Shown in pieces: positions 17,557-26,293 of a stretch of DNA of 64,000 nt. Position 1 is the first letter of the stretch. Each line of letters begins with the position of its first letter. This DNA is from Phocaeicola fibrisolvens (GTDB lineage Bacteria; Bacteroidota; Bacteroidia; Bacteroidales; Bacteroidaceae). A model generated the notes under the pieces. The model worked only from the letters and a program-made list of their open reading frames with translations, was not told the DNA's origin and did not search any database. The stretch lies in contig NZ_JAOQJI010000012.1 in assembly GCF_025567125.1 (NCBI RefSeq), positions 33,595 through 97,594 of the forward strand. The letters run 5' to 3'. The translations under genes were made by a program, and so were the position numbers.

Positions 17557-17943
17557 TCATTTGTCCATTGTTACTGTCATTTCAGGAATCAGAATGAAAT
17601 CATTCTTCTTGGAATTCCATTTGTAGTATTCTGTAGTTACACTCTTGTTGTCGTAAGTATAACGGATACACAAATCGTTTTCCCAGCAGTTGTTGTTTGC
17701 ATTCCATTTCTGTGACATGTTTTCTGTCATCTGGTTATTGGCATTGTACTTGTAGTTATACTTCATGTAGTTGGTTAACATGTTGCCGTCTTTCTTATAG
17801 ACAGTTTCAGCAACTTTCATTCCGTTAACTTCTTCTGCATTGTAAATCAAGTTGTTGTTCATTTTTGCCGCATAAGTCGACAAGTTCGCAATAAAAGTTA
17901 TAACCAGAACAATTACACACTTTGCTAAATCCATCTTTTTCAT
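17557..17943 (-). CDS. Secreted DUF3836 domain protein
   Basis: A 128-residue protein with an N-terminal signal peptide (about 1-26, ending STYAA) and a small Tyr- and Asn-rich body with repeated turns such as YKYNANNQMTEN and WNANNNCWEND. This looks like the DUF3836 family, which is restricted to Bacteroidales and has no known function. It probably sits in the periplasm or is exported. It has its own -7 element and terminator, so it is a single-gene unit between polA and ychF. An internal Met at residue 4 is a possible alternative start. Confidence 0.75.
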   Translation of the reverse strand: MKKMDLAKCVIVLVITFIANLSTYAAKMNNNLIYNAEEVNGMKVAETVYKKDGNMLTNYMKYNYKYNANNQMTENMSQKWNANNNCWENDLCIRYTYDNKSVTTEYYKWNSKKNDFILIPEMTVTMDK

Positions 17944-17992
17944 ATCTTTTTTATTTTAAGGTTTTACTTACTTTTTGTTTCTTTTGACGGTG

Positions 17993-18000
17993 CAAATGTA
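17993..18000 (-). promoter_or_regulatory. -7 element for the DUF3836 gene
   Basis: TACATTTG on the minus strand is a full match to the Bacteroides -7 consensus, 50 bases before the start codon. No clear -33 box lies at the expected spacing. Confidence 0.5.
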
Positions 18001-18095
18001 GTAAAAGCTTTGATATGTTGTATTCTTTCTCGCAAAAAAATGCAAGAAATTAGCAAAATGTCACCAATTAAGCATTTGTTAACAATATAGAATGA

Positions 18096-20864
18096 TTAAT
18101 GTGCTTCCAGCCAATTTTGACCCCAACCATAGTCTGCACGCAATGGAGCTTTCATTTTGTAAGCAGCTTCCATTTCAGATATCACAATTTGCTGTACTTT
18201 TTCTTTTTCTTCCGGCAAGACGCTGAAGTTTAATTCATCATGTACCTGAAGAATCATCTTGGATTGAATTCCTTCTTCCTGGAATCGTTGGTATATTCGT
18301 ATCATGGCTACTTTAATGATATCGGCTGCGCTTCCTTGAATAGGGGCATTGATTGCATTTCGTTCGGCATAGCCTCTGACGACTGCATTTTTGGAGTTGA
18401 TGTCGGGCAGATAACGTTTGCGCTTGAAGATGGTTTCAATGTATCCTTGTTCCCGTGCAAGCTGGATGCTTTTATCCATATAAGCCTTTACATCCGGGTA
18501 ATTTTCGAAATAGCCGTCGATGAGTTCTTTGGCTTCTTTCCGGTCGACATTCAGTCGTTCGGCCAGTCCGAAAACCGAAATGCCATAAATGATTCCAAAG
18601 TTGGCTGTTTTGGCTTTGCTTCTTTGTTCTCGTGTGACGTCTTCCAGTTTCACCTTATATATTTTAGCTGCGGTGGCTGCATGAATGTCCTGACCTTTCT
18701 GGAAAGCCTCTATCATGTGAGGGTCTCCGCTTAAGTGTGCCATGATACGCAGTTCAATCTGTGAATAATCGGCCGAGAAGAATTCGCATCCGTCGTCTGG
18801 AATGAAGGCTTTCCGGATTTCCTTTCCGTCTTCATTGCGGATAGGGATATTCTGCAAGTTGGGGTTGCTTGAACTCAGTCGCCCGGTAGCAGTGACCGTT
18901 TGATTGAAAGAGGTGTGAATGCGTCCGGTGGCTGGATTGATCAGTAGGGGAAGGGCATCGATGTAGGTTCCCAGTAGTTTCTTCAGACCGCGATGTTCCA
19001 GTATCTTGGCTACGATTTCGTGCTTTCCTCTCAGGCTTTCCAGCACTTCTTCCGAGGTGACGTATTGCCCTGTTTTTGTTTTCTTGGCTTTTTCCACGAT
19101 TTTTAATCGGTCGAACAACACTTCACCTACTTGTTTGGGAGACGCAATGTTGAACTCCATGCCGGCCAGTTGATGTACCTCTTCTTCTATCTGATTCATG
19201 CGTGTGGTGAAATGACGTGAAGTTTCCTTCAGTGCTTCTGTGTCGATACGCACTCCGTTTCTTTCCATGTAGGCCAGCACTGGAACCAATGGCATTTCAA
19301 TTTCTTCGAATAATTTCTTTACATCGTTCTTCTCAAGTTCTTTTTCTAGTATGTGTTTTAACTTGAGAGTTACGTCGGCATCTTCGCAGGCATATTTGTA
19401 AACGGCTTCCGGTGCGAGGTCGCGCATGTTGCCCTGTTTTTTGCCTTTCGGTCCAATCAGTTCTTCAATTTTGATTGTTTCATATTTCAGATAGACTTCT
19501 GCCAGATAATCCATTCCATGACGCAGTTCGGGTTGAAGTACGTAGTGTGCAATCATGGTGTCGAACATTTTTCCTTTTAGTGTCACTCCGTAATTGGCCA
19601 GCATAATTAAATCGTACTTGATATTCTGGCCAATTTTGAGCGAATTGGGATTTTCAAAGGCCGGTTTAAATATATTTACAATTTTTAAAGCTTCCTCACG
19701 GTTCGCGGGTACAGGTACATAAAATGCCTGATTTTCGTGTATACTGAAGCTCATTCCCACCAATTCTGCTGTGATAGGGTCTGTTCCTGTGGTTTCCGTG
19801 TCTAGACTGAAAAAAATCTGATTTGTCAAATTTTGAGCTAATTCCTCCATTTTTTCTTGATTATCAATAAGTTGATAGTCGTATGGAAGAGATTCTAACC
19901 TCGTGAGATTTGAATTTTTGGCGTCGCCTGTATCTTCCTGCGCAAATAAGCCAAAGAGATCGGGTTGAGCAGTGGGTGAGGAGGGGGCCTTTTTTTCCGT
20001 TTTGATGACACGGTCGATTAGAGTACGGAACTCCAACATTTCGAACAGACGGCGAAGTTCTTCTTCGTCGGGCTCCTCTTTTTTCAGTGCATCCATGTCA
20101 AGCTGGACAGGTACATCAGTTTTGATGGTAGCCAGAAATTTGGAGAACATAATCTGTTCCTTGTTTTCTTCTACTTTCTTTTTGATGGCTCCTTTCAGTT
20201 CATCTGTATGGGTGAGCAGGTTTTCGATACTTCCGAACTGGGCAATCAGTTTTTGTGCGGTTTTTTCTCCCACTCCGGGACAGCCCGGAATGTTGTCGGC
20301 TGTATCGCCCATCAGGCCCAGCATGTCGATGACCTGAAGAGGAGACTGGATATCGAACTTGGCTTTGACCTCGTTGACGCCCATTATTTCGAAATCCTTG
20401 TCGCCGTACTTCGGACGATACATGAACACATGTTCCCCTACAAGTTGGCCGTAATCCTTGTCGGGGGTCATCATATAGGTGGTAATTCCTCTTTTCCCAG
20501 CTTCGGTGGCAAGTGTGCCGATGACGTCGTCAGCTTCATAGCCAGCCACTTCCAGGATAGGGATGCGATAGGCCCGGATGATGTCTTTTATGATAGGGAC
20601 GGATTGCCGGATGGCCTCGGGGGTTTCTTCTCGTTGAGCCTTGTATGCTTGGTAAGCCTCATGGCGAAACGTAGGTCCCGACGGGTCGAAAGCAATGCCG
20701 ATGTGGGTCGGATTCTCTTTTCTCAGCACTTCTTCCAGCGTATTGACAAACCCCAGGATAGCGGAAGTGTTAAGACCTTTTGAGTTGATGCGGGGATTCT
20801 TGATGAAGGCGTAGTAGGCACGATAAATCAGTGCATAAGCGTCTAGTAGAAATAGTTTCTCCAT
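18096..20864 (-). CDS. polA: DNA polymerase I
   Basis: Repair and Okazaki-fragment-processing polymerase, 922 residues from the ATG at 20864, where the conserved MEKLFLLDAYALIYR begins; an in-frame upstream ATG at 20903 adds 13 residues unlike the family. The order is an N-terminal 5' nuclease with helix-hairpin-helix, a 3'-5' exonuclease with FSLDTETTGTDP and YACEDADVT (acidic residues kept, so proofreading should work), then a palm-fingers-thumb polymerase. Polymerase motif A is DYSQIELR, motif B is RSKAKTANFGIIYG and motif C is QVHDEL. It diverges from the polyprenyl synthase gene. Confidence 0.97.
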   Translation of the reverse strand: MEKLFLLDAYALIYRAYYAFIKNPRINSKGLNTSAILGFVNTLEEVLRKENPTHIGIAFDPSGPTFRHEAYQAYKAQREETPEAIRQSVPIIKDIIRAYRIPILEVAGYEADDVIGTLATEAGKRGITTYMMTPDKDYGQLVGEHVFMYRPKYGDKDFEIMGVNEVKAKFDIQSPLQVIDMLGLMGDTADNIPGCPGVGEKTAQKLIAQFGSIENLLTHTDELKGAIKKKVEENKEQIMFSKFLATIKTDVPVQLDMDALKKEEPDEEELRRLFEMLEFRTLIDRVIKTEKKAPSSPTAQPDLFGLFAQEDTGDAKNSNLTRLESLPYDYQLIDNQEKMEELAQNLTNQIFFSLDTETTGTDPITAELVGMSFSIHENQAFYVPVPANREEALKIVNIFKPAFENPNSLKIGQNIKYDLIMLANYGVTLKGKMFDTMIAHYVLQPELRHGMDYLAEVYLKYETIKIEELIGPKGKKQGNMRDLAPEAVYKYACEDADVTLKLKHILEKELEKNDVKKLFEEIEMPLVPVLAYMERNGVRIDTEALKETSRHFTTRMNQIEEEVHQLAGMEFNIASPKQVGEVLFDRLKIVEKAKKTKTGQYVTSEEVLESLRGKHEIVAKILEHRGLKKLLGTYIDALPLLINPATGRIHTSFNQTVTATGRLSSSNPNLQNIPIRNEDGKEIRKAFIPDDGCEFFSADYSQIELRIMAHLSGDPHMIEAFQKGQDIHAATAAKIYKVKLEDVTREQRSKAKTANFGIIYGISVFGLAERLNVDRKEAKELIDGYFENYPDVKAYMDKSIQLAREQGYIETIFKRKRYLPDINSKNAVVRGYAERNAINAPIQGSAADIIKVAMIRIYQRFQEEGIQSKMILQVHDELNFSVLPEEKEKVQQIVISEMEAAYKMKAPLRADYGWGQNWLEAH

Positions 20865-20931
20865 TCGTGTAAAAATATTAAGATTTTTCATGTAAATGTA
20901 CAAAAAAATACGGTATTCAGTCTTTTATTAT

Positions 20932-20939
20932 TACTTTTG
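20932..20939 (+). promoter_or_regulatory. -7 element for the polyprenyl synthase gene
   Basis: TACTTTTG fully matches the -7 consensus. Transcription would start near 20944, giving a leader of only about 15 bases to the chosen start. No TTTG is seen at the -33 position. Confidence 0.5.
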
Positions 20940-20958
20940 TGGGCTTAAATAAATGTAC

Positions 20959-21933
20959 ATGAATAAAATTGATTTAATAAAGCAGCCTGTAGCAAAAGAA
21001 TTGGAGGAATTCAGAGGGCTTTTTGAAGACTCTTTGACCAGTACAGATCCTTTATTGGGAGAGGTGCTGTCTTACGTCAAGAAGCGGAGTGGGAAGATGA
21101 TGCGCCCTATACTGGTGATGCTGATGGCTAAGTTGTTCGGTACATTAAGCGATTCTACTTTTCATGCAGCCTTATCATTGGAGTTACTTCATACAGCTAG
21201 TCTGATTCACGACGATGTAGTGGATGAAAGTAACGAACGTCGTGGGCAGTCTTCTGTGAATGCCATTTATAATAATAAGGTATCGGTGTTGGTGGGTGAT
21301 TACATGCTGGCTACAAGTTTGAAACATGCTGCGCATACCGGTAAGGTGGAGTTAGTAGAATTGGTGGCTTGCTTGGGGCAGGAACTTTCTGAAGGGGAGA
21401 TTCTTCAGTTGGGCAATACCGGAAAGGAAGATTTTGCAGAAGATACTTATTTTGACATCATACGAAAGAAAACAGCAGCCTTGTTCAAGATTAGTGCGCA
21501 AAGTGGGGCGGTATCCGTGAATGCTTCTCCAAAAGAAGCGATGAAAGCGGCACTTTTTGGTGAAATGATTGGAATAGCTTTCCAAATAAAAGACGATATC
21601 TTCGATTATTTTGAGAATGCAGAATTAGGGAAGCCCACGGGAAATGATATGCTGGAAGGGAAACTTACACTGCCGGCTTTGTATGTATTGAATAAATTGC
21701 ACGATACCTCTTTGAATGAACTGGCTTTACGGATACGGGCCTTGAATGCTTCGAAAGAAGAGATAGCCCAGTTTGTAGAAACGGTGAAAAGGGAAGGAGG
21801 CATTGAGTATGCCACTCAGAAAATGTATGAGTTCCGTGAGAAGGCATTGGCACTTTTGCCCGCTTCTACCGACGAAGCGATTAGGAATGCGCTGACTGCT
21901 TACATTGATTACGTGATTGAACGGAACAAGTAA
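20959..21933 (+). CDS. Polyprenyl (octaprenyl-type) diphosphate synthase
   Basis: Trans-isoprenyl chain-elongating enzyme that condenses IPP onto allylic diphosphates, likely providing the menaquinone side chain used by the fumarate reductase chain. It has 324 residues from ATG 20959; an ATG two codons upstream at 20953 is also possible. The first Asp-rich motif is LIHDDVVDE and the second is FQIKDDIFDYF. Both are intact, along with the GKMMRPIL substrate-binding segment near the N-terminus. Chain length cannot be fixed from sequence alone. It is a single gene ending at a strong bidirectional terminator. Confidence 0.92.
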   Translation: MNKIDLIKQPVAKELEEFRGLFEDSLTSTDPLLGEVLSYVKKRSGKMMRPILVMLMAKLFGTLSDSTFHAALSLELLHTASLIHDDVVDESNERRGQSSVNAIYNNKVSVLVGDYMLATSLKHAAHTGKVELVELVACLGQELSEGEILQLGNTGKEDFAEDTYFDIIRKKTAALFKISAQSGAVSVNASPKEAMKAALFGEMIGIAFQIKDDIFDYFENAELGKPTGNDMLEGKLTLPALYVLNKLHDTSLNELALRIRALNASKEEIAQFVETVKREGGIEYATQKMYEFREKALALLPASTDEAIRNALTAYIDYVIERNK

Positions 21934-21950
21934 TTCGTTTTATAGATAAA

Positions 21951-21998
21951 GAAAAGCCCCTTTCGTTTGTGGTTTTCCACGATGGAAAGGGGCTTTTT
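21951..21998. terminator. Bidirectional terminator between the prenyl synthase gene and deoC
   Basis: Arms AAAAGCCCCTTTC (about 21953-21965) and GAAAGGGGCTTTT (21985-21997) form a 13-bp stem. A-rich sequence on the left and T-rich on the right allow termination from both convergent genes. Confidence 0.88.
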
Positions 21999-22018
21999 AT
22001 TTCATTTCTTTCTTCTGA

Positions 22019-22966
22019 TTAGAAGAACTTGGTCTCACTGCCTACAATTTCTGAAAGCAGGAGGTTGGCCATGCGGCTAGTGCCCAGACGGAAGCGTTCG
22101 TTAGTCAGCCATTCTTCGCCCAGCAGTTCCTTGACGATGGTATAATATACCAGCGCATCGTGAACGGAATTGATGCCGCCTGCTGGCTTGAAGCCTACTT
22201 TTCGTCCTGTTTCCAGGAAATATTCCTTGATGGCCTGGCACATTACGTATGCTGCTTCCGGAGTAGCGGCAGGGCTTTCTTTTCCGGTAGAAGTCTTGAT
22301 GAAATCTGCTCCGCAGTACATGGAAAGAATGGAAGCTTTCTTAATGTTAGAAGCAGTTTTCAAGGCACCTGTTTCTAGAATTACTTTCAAGTGCTTATCG
22401 CCGCATACTTCTTTCAGTTCCTCGATTTCATCGCACATTCCTTCGTAATCTCCAGTCAGGAATTTCCCTACAGAAATGACGATATCGATTTCATCGGCTC
22501 CGGCATGGAGTGCCATGGCTGTTTCGGCCACTTTCACTTCAATGAAAGTTTGTGAGGAAGGGAATCCTCCCGATACACAAGCAATCTTGACATCGTCTGC
22601 TTCCAAAGTATCGTTGACAATTTCGGCCATGTTGGGGTAGACGCAGATGGCGGCCACGTTTTTCAGGTCCGGATAACGATCTACAAACTCATTTACCTTT
22701 TCGGTAAACTTCATGACGCTCGGTTCGCTGTCTGTACATTTCAGTGTCGTCAGGTCGATGCAGTTGAAAAGGAATTTCTTTACCTCCAGGGTGTTGTTCT
22801 CTTCCAGATGTTTTTCGATGAGTTTCGCCGTTTTTGCTGCGATTTCATCGTCATTCAGCTCCGTATTATACTTGCGCAAGGCTTCGTCATACTTGCTGGT
22901 CTGGTTCGGATTTTCTCTTTCATCCTCGGGGGTATATCCGCCCCCATGTTCGCGATAATGTTCCAT
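22019..22966 (-). CDS. deoC: Deoxyribose-phosphate aldolase
   Basis: Class I aldolase that splits 2-deoxyribose 5-phosphate to glyceraldehyde 3-phosphate and acetaldehyde in deoxynucleoside salvage. It has 315 residues, longer than the typical 220-260 because of an N-terminal extension of about 55. The Schiff-base Lys is in DFIKTSTGK, the proton-relay Lys in VGFKPAGGI, and AICVYPNMA is conserved. It is the last gene of the minus-strand run, five bases after the MazG-like gene, so probably co-transcribed with it and dtd. Confidence 0.95.
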   Translation of the reverse strand: MEHYREHGGGYTPEDERENPNQTSKYDEALRKYNTELNDDEIAAKTAKLIEKHLEENNTLEVKKFLFNCIDLTTLKCTDSEPSVMKFTEKVNEFVDRYPDLKNVAAICVYPNMAEIVNDTLEADDVKIACVSGGFPSSQTFIEVKVAETAMALHAGADEIDIVISVGKFLTGDYEGMCDEIEELKEVCGDKHLKVILETGALKTASNIKKASILSMYCGADFIKTSTGKESPAATPEAAYVMCQAIKEYFLETGRKVGFKPAGGINSVHDALVYYTIVKELLGEEWLTNERFRLGTSRMANLLLSEIVGSETKFF

Positions 22967-22971
22967 ACTCT

Positions 22972-23292
22972 TTATAGTTTAGGGTTGTTTTTATGTCTGT
23001 CCTTGTCACGGTTTGTCTTTTTCTCCAGGTTCTTACGAAAGGCTTCTGTCAGGTCTACGCCTGTTTGATTGGCCAGGCAGAGCAGTACCCAGAGCACATC
23101 CGCCATTTCATCGCCTAGGTCGGTTTTTTCTCCCGCTTTGAACGACTGGTCGCCATACGTCCGTGCCATGATGCGTGCCAGTTCTCCCACTTCCTCAGTG
23201 AGCACGGCCATGTTGGTCAGTTCACTGAAGTATCTCACTCCATACGTCTTGATCCACGTATCTACCGTTTTCTGTGCTTCTTCCAGTGTCAT
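22972..23292 (-). CDS. MazG-like nucleotide pyrophosphohydrolase
   Basis: A small all-alpha NTP pyrophosphohydrolase of 106 residues, about the size of a single MazG domain. The metal-binding motif is LTEEVGELA followed by LGDEMADVLW, matching the EExxE...ExxD pattern. It would hydrolyse (d)NTPs to monophosphates; the exact substrate is not predictable. It sits between dtd (2-base gap) and deoC (5-base gap), a short operon of quality-control and salvage enzymes. Confidence 0.88.
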   Translation of the reverse strand: MTLEEAQKTVDTWIKTYGVRYFSELTNMAVLTEEVGELARIMARTYGDQSFKAGEKTDLGDEMADVLWVLLCLANQTGVDLTEAFRKNLEKKTNRDKDRHKNNPKL

Positions 23293-23294
23293 AG

Positions 23295-23747
23295 TTATTC
23301 CTTGTTTTTGGTATCCATGCAGATGGTTACCGGTCCGTTGTTAATCAGTTCCACTTTCATGTCGGCTCCGAATTCACCGGTTCCTACCTCCTTTCCGAGG
23401 GCAATGCTCAGTTCGTTGCAGAAATAATTATAGAGGGGAATGGCAGTTTCATGCCCCGCTGCTCGGATATAAGAAGGGCGATTTCCTTTCTTGGTAGAAG
23501 CCATTAAAGTGAACTGGCTGATGACCAGAATTTCTCCTTGTACATCCAGAATGGATTTGTTCATTACTCCGTTTTCATCGTCAAATACGCGGAGGTTGAC
23601 AATCTTTTTGCAAAGCCAGTCGGCATCTTCTTGGGTGTCGGCTTCTTCAATACCGACCAGTACCATGAAGCCTTCCTTGATGGCTGATTTGCATGTCCCG
23701 TCAATGGTGACGGAAGCACGTGTCACACGTTGTATCACTACTCTCAT
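23295..23747 (-). CDS. dtd: D-aminoacyl-tRNA deacylase
   Basis: Removes D-amino acids, and glycine mischarged on tRNA-Ala, from tRNAs. It has 150 residues, standard length. Both signature motifs are present: SQFTLMA (active-site SQxTL) and NNGPVTI near the C-terminus (cross-subunit NxGPVT with the Gly-cis-Pro). It is cytoplasmic and dimeric by family knowledge. It is first gene of the dtd, MazG-like, deoC unit, with a -7 element just upstream. Confidence 0.96.
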   Translation of the reverse strand: MRVVIQRVTRASVTIDGTCKSAIKEGFMVLVGIEEADTQEDADWLCKKIVNLRVFDDENGVMNKSILDVQGEILVISQFTLMASTKKGNRPSYIRAAGHETAIPLYNYFCNELSIALGKEVGTGEFGADMKVELINNGPVTICMDTKNKE

Positions 23748-23766
23748 GTTTCTCTTCTTGTTTTTA

Positions 23767-23774
23767 CAAAAGTA
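23767..23774 (-). promoter_or_regulatory. -7 element upstream of dtd
   Basis: TACTTTTG on the minus strand matches the -7 consensus 20 bases before the dtd start. The -33 region would fall inside the uvrC 3' end and shows no clear TTTG. Confidence 0.45.
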
Positions 23775-23780
23775 AGAAAA

Positions 23781-25613
23781 TTATTTGGAATCCGACAGGG
23801 ATTCCTTGACGCTTTTCGCCGCGCTTTCTCCGATGACCTCTGCAATTTCTTCCAGACTTGCCTGACGGATACGGGTCACGCTCTTGAACTTTTTCAGCAG
23901 AGCTGTCTTCCGTTTTTCCCCGATGCCTTTGATGGTGTCGAGGGCCGAGGCAATCTGACTCTTGCTTCTTTTTTCCCGATGGAAAGTGATGGCAAAGCGG
24001 TGCACTTCGTCTTGTATATTCTCCAGAAGATGGAAAAGGGGAGTACCTTGCTTGATGCCGAGAGTTTGAGGAGGGAATCCATACAGAATCTCCGACGTCC
24101 GGTGGCGGTTGTTCTTGGCCAGTCCAACGATGGGAATCTGCAGGTGCAATTCGTCTTCCACGACTTCGCGTACCACTTCCATTTGTCCCTTTCCACCGTC
24201 GGTCAGTATCAGGTCGGGCAGTTCACCCTGTTCTTCCAGAATACGGGAATAGCGGCGGCGTACCACCTCCTGCATGGATGCATAATCGTCGGGACCCACT
24301 ACCGTTTTGATGAGGTATTTGCGATAGTCTTTTTTGCTGGGCTTGGCTTGTTTGAACACCACGCAGGCAGCTACGGCATCTGAGCCTTGGATATTGGAAT
24401 TGTCGAAACATTCGATGTGGTTGGGCATTTTCTCCAGGTGAAGCTGTGCCTGGATTTCTTTCATCAACCGTACGCTTCGTTGCTCCGGATTGAGCTTTTC
24501 CGCTTGTTTCAACCGGTCCACTTTATACTGTTTGACGTTCATCAGCGAGAGGTCGAGCAGGTGTTTCTTTTCGCCTCTTTGAGGTACGGTGAACGTCACT
24601 CCGTTCATTTCCATGTCCAGTTCAAAGGGAACAATGATTTCCTTGGATGTGCTTTTGTATCGTTCCCTCATTTCCACGATGCCGAGAGAAAGTAATTCTT
24701 CCTTGCTTTCGTTCATCCGCAGCTTGTATTCGAAGGTGAAGGCTTGGTTGATGCATCCGTTGGTGATGTGCAGGTAATTGATGTAAGCCGTATTTTCGTC
24801 CGTTTCAATCGAAAAGACATCGATTTGGTGCAGGGTGGCACTGACCACCTCGCTCTTGGCGCGATAGCTTTCGATGAGCATGTATTGTTCCTTGACCTTC
24901 TGTGCTTCTTCGAAACGCATCTCTCCAGCCAACCGTTTCATCTCTTCCATCAGGGCATTGCTCACAGCCTGTGTGTTTCCTTTCAACAACTCTTTTGCCT
25001 GTGCGATGTGCTGCATGTATGCTTCGTGCGATTGCTGTCCGATGCAAGGTCCCAGGCAGTTCTTGATATGGTATTCCAGACACACCTTGAATTTTCTCTG
25101 TGCGATATTTTCGGGCGTCAGGGCGAGGTGGCAGGTGCGCAGCGGATATAGTTTCTTGATTAGCTCCAGAATCGCCATCATCGAAGGAATATGACTGTAA
25201 GGGCCGTAGTAGGTAGACCCGTCGCGAATGATTTTCCGGGTCTTGTAGATACGCGGAAAATACTCGTTGCTGACGCAGATGGAAGGGTAGGTCTTGTCAT
25301 CTTTCAGCAAGACGTTGTAACGTGGCTTGTATTTCTTGATAAGGTTGTTCTCCAGCAACAGGGCATCCTCCTCCGTATTGACCACAATGTAGCGGATATC
25401 TGCAATCTTCGACACCAGCATCCGTGTCTTGGCCGATTGGTGGTCTTTGGAGAAATAAGAGTACACACGCCGCTTCAGGTTCTTGGCCTTTCCCACATAG
25501 ATGATGACTCCCTCCTTGTTCAAGTACTGGTATATGCCCGGTCCTTCCGGAAGGTTCAATACGATTCCTTTCAGGTATTCGCCGGTATTTTCTTTCTTTT
25601 CTACCTCTTCCAT
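23781..25613 (-). CDS. uvrC: Excinuclease ABC subunit C
   Basis: Nucleotide excision repair nuclease that cuts on both sides of a UvrAB-marked lesion. It has 610 residues, normal length. The N-terminal GIY-YIG domain (about 20-105) has GPGIYQYLNKEGVIIYVGKA; a Cys-rich segment near 150-175, a UVR motif near 205-240, an RNase H-like C-terminal nuclease domain with ECFDNSN and ILTDGGKGQ, and helix-hairpin-helix repeats at the end follow. It lies between apt and dtd in the minus-strand run. Confidence 0.97.
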   Translation of the reverse strand: MEEVEKKENTGEYLKGIVLNLPEGPGIYQYLNKEGVIIYVGKAKNLKRRVYSYFSKDHQSAKTRMLVSKIADIRYIVVNTEEDALLLENNLIKKYKPRYNVLLKDDKTYPSICVSNEYFPRIYKTRKIIRDGSTYYGPYSHIPSMMAILELIKKLYPLRTCHLALTPENIAQRKFKVCLEYHIKNCLGPCIGQQSHEAYMQHIAQAKELLKGNTQAVSNALMEEMKRLAGEMRFEEAQKVKEQYMLIESYRAKSEVVSATLHQIDVFSIETDENTAYINYLHITNGCINQAFTFEYKLRMNESKEELLSLGIVEMRERYKSTSKEIIVPFELDMEMNGVTFTVPQRGEKKHLLDLSLMNVKQYKVDRLKQAEKLNPEQRSVRLMKEIQAQLHLEKMPNHIECFDNSNIQGSDAVAACVVFKQAKPSKKDYRKYLIKTVVGPDDYASMQEVVRRRYSRILEEQGELPDLILTDGGKGQMEVVREVVEDELHLQIPIVGLAKNNRHRTSEILYGFPPQTLGIKQGTPLFHLLENIQDEVHRFAITFHREKRSKSQIASALDTIKGIGEKRKTALLKKFKSVTRIRQASLEEIAEVIGESAAKSVKESLSDSK

Positions 25614-25632
25614 GGTTGCTTATTTCAGGTTG

Positions 25633-25685
25633 AAAAGCAGCCTTCCCTGCAGGGGCTTTTCGCTCCTTGCAAAGAAGGCTGCTTG
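25633..25685 (-). terminator. Hairpin between apt and uvrC, probable terminator
   Basis: Arms AAGCAGCCTT (25635-25644) and AAGGCTGCTT (25675-25684) are perfect 10-bp complements around a 30-base loop. On the minus strand only a short T-run follows, so it may be a weak terminator or a processing site. Confidence 0.55.
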
Positions 25686-25711
25686 AATTCTTTTTATCAA
25701 ACGGAAACTGC

Positions 25712-26236
25712 TTACAGCTTCAGCAAGGTAGTTACTTCTACGTTCTCATCAAAAGCTTTTCGGCCGTTCAGTCCTTCCAACTCGATGACGAAGTTGACAT
25801 ACGCTTGCTTTACCCCGCAGCGTTTCACCAGTCGGTGAGCGGCTGCCATGGTTCCTCCTGTAGCCAGCAGGTCATCGTGCAACAGCACTACGTCTTCCGG
25901 GCTGATGGCATCTTTATGAAGCTGGATGGTGTCGGTGCCATACTCCTTGGCGTAGGTCTCTTCTATCACTTCAGCGGGAAGCTTACCGGGCTTGCGGGCC
26001 ATGATGAAGCCTGCTCCCAGACGAGCCGCTAAAGCGCCTCCCAGGATGAATCCTCTTGACTCGATTCCCACGACCTTCGTGATACCTTTGTCCTTGTACA
26101 TCTCGTAAAGTTCGTCAATCATGCCCTGCAAACATTCAGGGTTTTTGAAGAGGGTAGTGACATCGTAGAACAAGATGCCGGGCTTGGGAAAATCAGGGAT
26201 TTCCCGGAGGTTTTTCTTTAATGTTTCTTTGTTCAT
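25712..26236 (-). CDS. apt: Adenine phosphoribosyltransferase
   Basis: Purine salvage enzyme that makes AMP from adenine and PRPP. It has 174 residues. The PRPP-binding motif is VVLLHDDLLATGGTMAAA, and the ESRGF segment near residue 60 and the RKPGKLP loop are typical. Cytoplasmic dimer by family knowledge. It starts 57 bases downstream of the mnmG stop, with a parS site in between. Confidence 0.96.
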   Translation of the reverse strand: MNKETLKKNLREIPDFPKPGILFYDVTTLFKNPECLQGMIDELYEMYKDKGITKVVGIESRGFILGGALAARLGAGFIMARKPGKLPAEVIEETYAKEYGTDTIQLHKDAISPEDVVLLHDDLLATGGTMAAAHRLVKRCGVKQAYVNFVIELEGLNGRKAFDENVEVTTLLKL

Positions 26237-26269
26237 ATCCAGTGTTTTATATGTAATCCTTAAATGAAT

Positions 26270-26285
26270 TGTTTCACGTGAAACA
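26270..26285. promoter_or_regulatory. parS: parS centromere site (ParB-binding)
   Basis: The 16-bp perfect palindrome TGTTTCACGTGAAACA is identical to the chromosomal parS consensus described for Bacillus Spo0J/ParB and conserved across phyla. It sits in the 57-base gap between mnmG and apt. ParB loads on such sites near the origin to direct chromosome segregation. ParA and ParB genes are not in this window. A perfect 16-mer in a non-coding gap is unlikely to be chance. Confidence 0.9.
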
Positions 26286-26293
26286 TGGCTTGT

